NCBI GenBank assembly: GCA_030604405.1
Contig: JAUVVY010000001.1
Location: forward strand, 220,899 to 284,898
DNA length: 64,000 nt
Direction of reading: 5' to 3'
From: a bacterium
GTDB taxonomy: Bacteria; Armatimonadota; Zipacnadia; Zipacnadales; UBA11051
A model generated the notes under the pieces. That model worked only from the letters and a program-made list of their open reading frames with translations, searched no databases and had not been told where the DNA came from. Below are positions 63,843 to 64,000 of the stretch, piece by piece (positions within the stretch are counted from its first letter, which is position 1; each line of letters opens with the position of its first letter). The translations under genes were made by a program, and so were the position numbers.

Positions 63843-64000
63843 GTTGTAGGGCGCGGGCTTGTACCGCGCCGGCCTGTTGTAGGGCGCGGGCTTGTACCGC
63901 GCCGGCTTGTTGTAGGGCGCGGGCTTGTACCGCGCCGGCTTGTTGTAGGGCGCGGGCTTGTACCGCGCCGGCTTGTTGTAGGGCGCGGGCTTGTACCGCG
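63843..64000. repeat. Tandem array of a 33-bp palindromic unit
   Basis: Five copies, with starts at 63843, 63876, 63909, 63942 and 63975 (the last cut by the window end), of a unit containing GTTGTAGGGCGCGGGCTTGT followed by ACCGCGCCGGC. Each unit folds through GGCGCGG/CCGCGCC. Copies are almost identical, with one base differing in the first. There are no variable spacers, so it is not a CRISPR array. A single copy lies at 17743. Confidence 0.95.

Noticed and set aside
63843-64000. Possible CRISPR array at the right edge
   Set aside because: The 33-bp units are contiguous with no unique spacers, and no cas genes are present.

Overview
This window looks like a high-GC, diderm bacterial chromosome, most likely Armatimonadota or a close neighbour. 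That placement is an inference from three things: type IV pilin-like proteins opening with the [18 protein letters not shown]...[14 protein letters not shown] signature, porins tied to the wall through an N-terminal SLH domain (a Terrabacteria-type diderm envelope), and a PEP-CTERM protein. No rRNA or marker gene in the window settles the phylum.

Layout. 1-9 kb: a large secreted subtilisin-like protease (cut by the left edge and missing from the ORF track), a phosphate-selective-porin-like barrel, an L,D-transpeptidase, a PfkB sugar kinase and a secreted TIM-barrel glycosidase-like protein. 9.0-15.4 kb: the standout region, a complete bacterial ubiquitin-like conjugation operon. Its order is E2, membrane-anchored HtrA-like protease, YukD-like ubiquitin-fold protein ending in Gly, E1 (ThiF/UBA type), then a HicBA toxin-antitoxin pair lodged inside, then JAMM isopeptidase fused to a membrane helix and LysM, a second E2, and a RING-finger membrane protein. 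Five of these proteins carry a similar short acidic-hydrophobic motif (IDIDLH, IDVDLH, QIDLH, VDIDLL, FLDLDF), always on the predicted cytosolic side. 15.5-17.6 kb: cupin plus two tandem amidohydrolases. 17.9-45.4 kb: a polysaccharide utilisation locus with lectin-like and DUF1961-like protein, Gfo/Idh/MocA oxidoreductase, heparinase II/III-like lyases (one fused to FG-GAP repeats, two giant tandem paralogues with C-terminal NPCBM domains), a CBM9/GH42-like protein, a PcRGLX/YetA-like lyase, a sugar isomerase-like TIM barrel, and a methylaspartate ammonia-lyase with every catalytic residue in place. 45.5-49 kb: two paralogous SLH + collagen-like + coiled-coil + beta-barrel outer-membrane proteins. 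49-55 kb: a small zinc protein, secreted proteins including a DUF4139 family member, an AccB-like biotin carrier, tRNA-Met(CAU) and a small basic protein. 56-64 kb: three pseudopilins, a NeuB-family sialic-acid-type synthase, another heparinase-like lyase and a PEP-CTERM protein.

The intergenic DNA is full of modular palindromic repeats. Some copies are interrupted by other repeats, some hairpins differ by compensatory arm changes, one block lies in frame inside a lyase gene, and one 33-bp palindrome is tandemly repeated to the right edge.

How the genes fit together: the ubiquitin-like operon probably conjugates a small modifier to targets at the inner membrane, since the protease, the JAMM enzyme and the RING protein are all membrane-anchored. 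The lyases, carbohydrate-binding proteins, porins, kinase and isomerase describe a bacterium that degrades complex acidic polysaccharides. All assignments come from reading the sequence; no database search was run.
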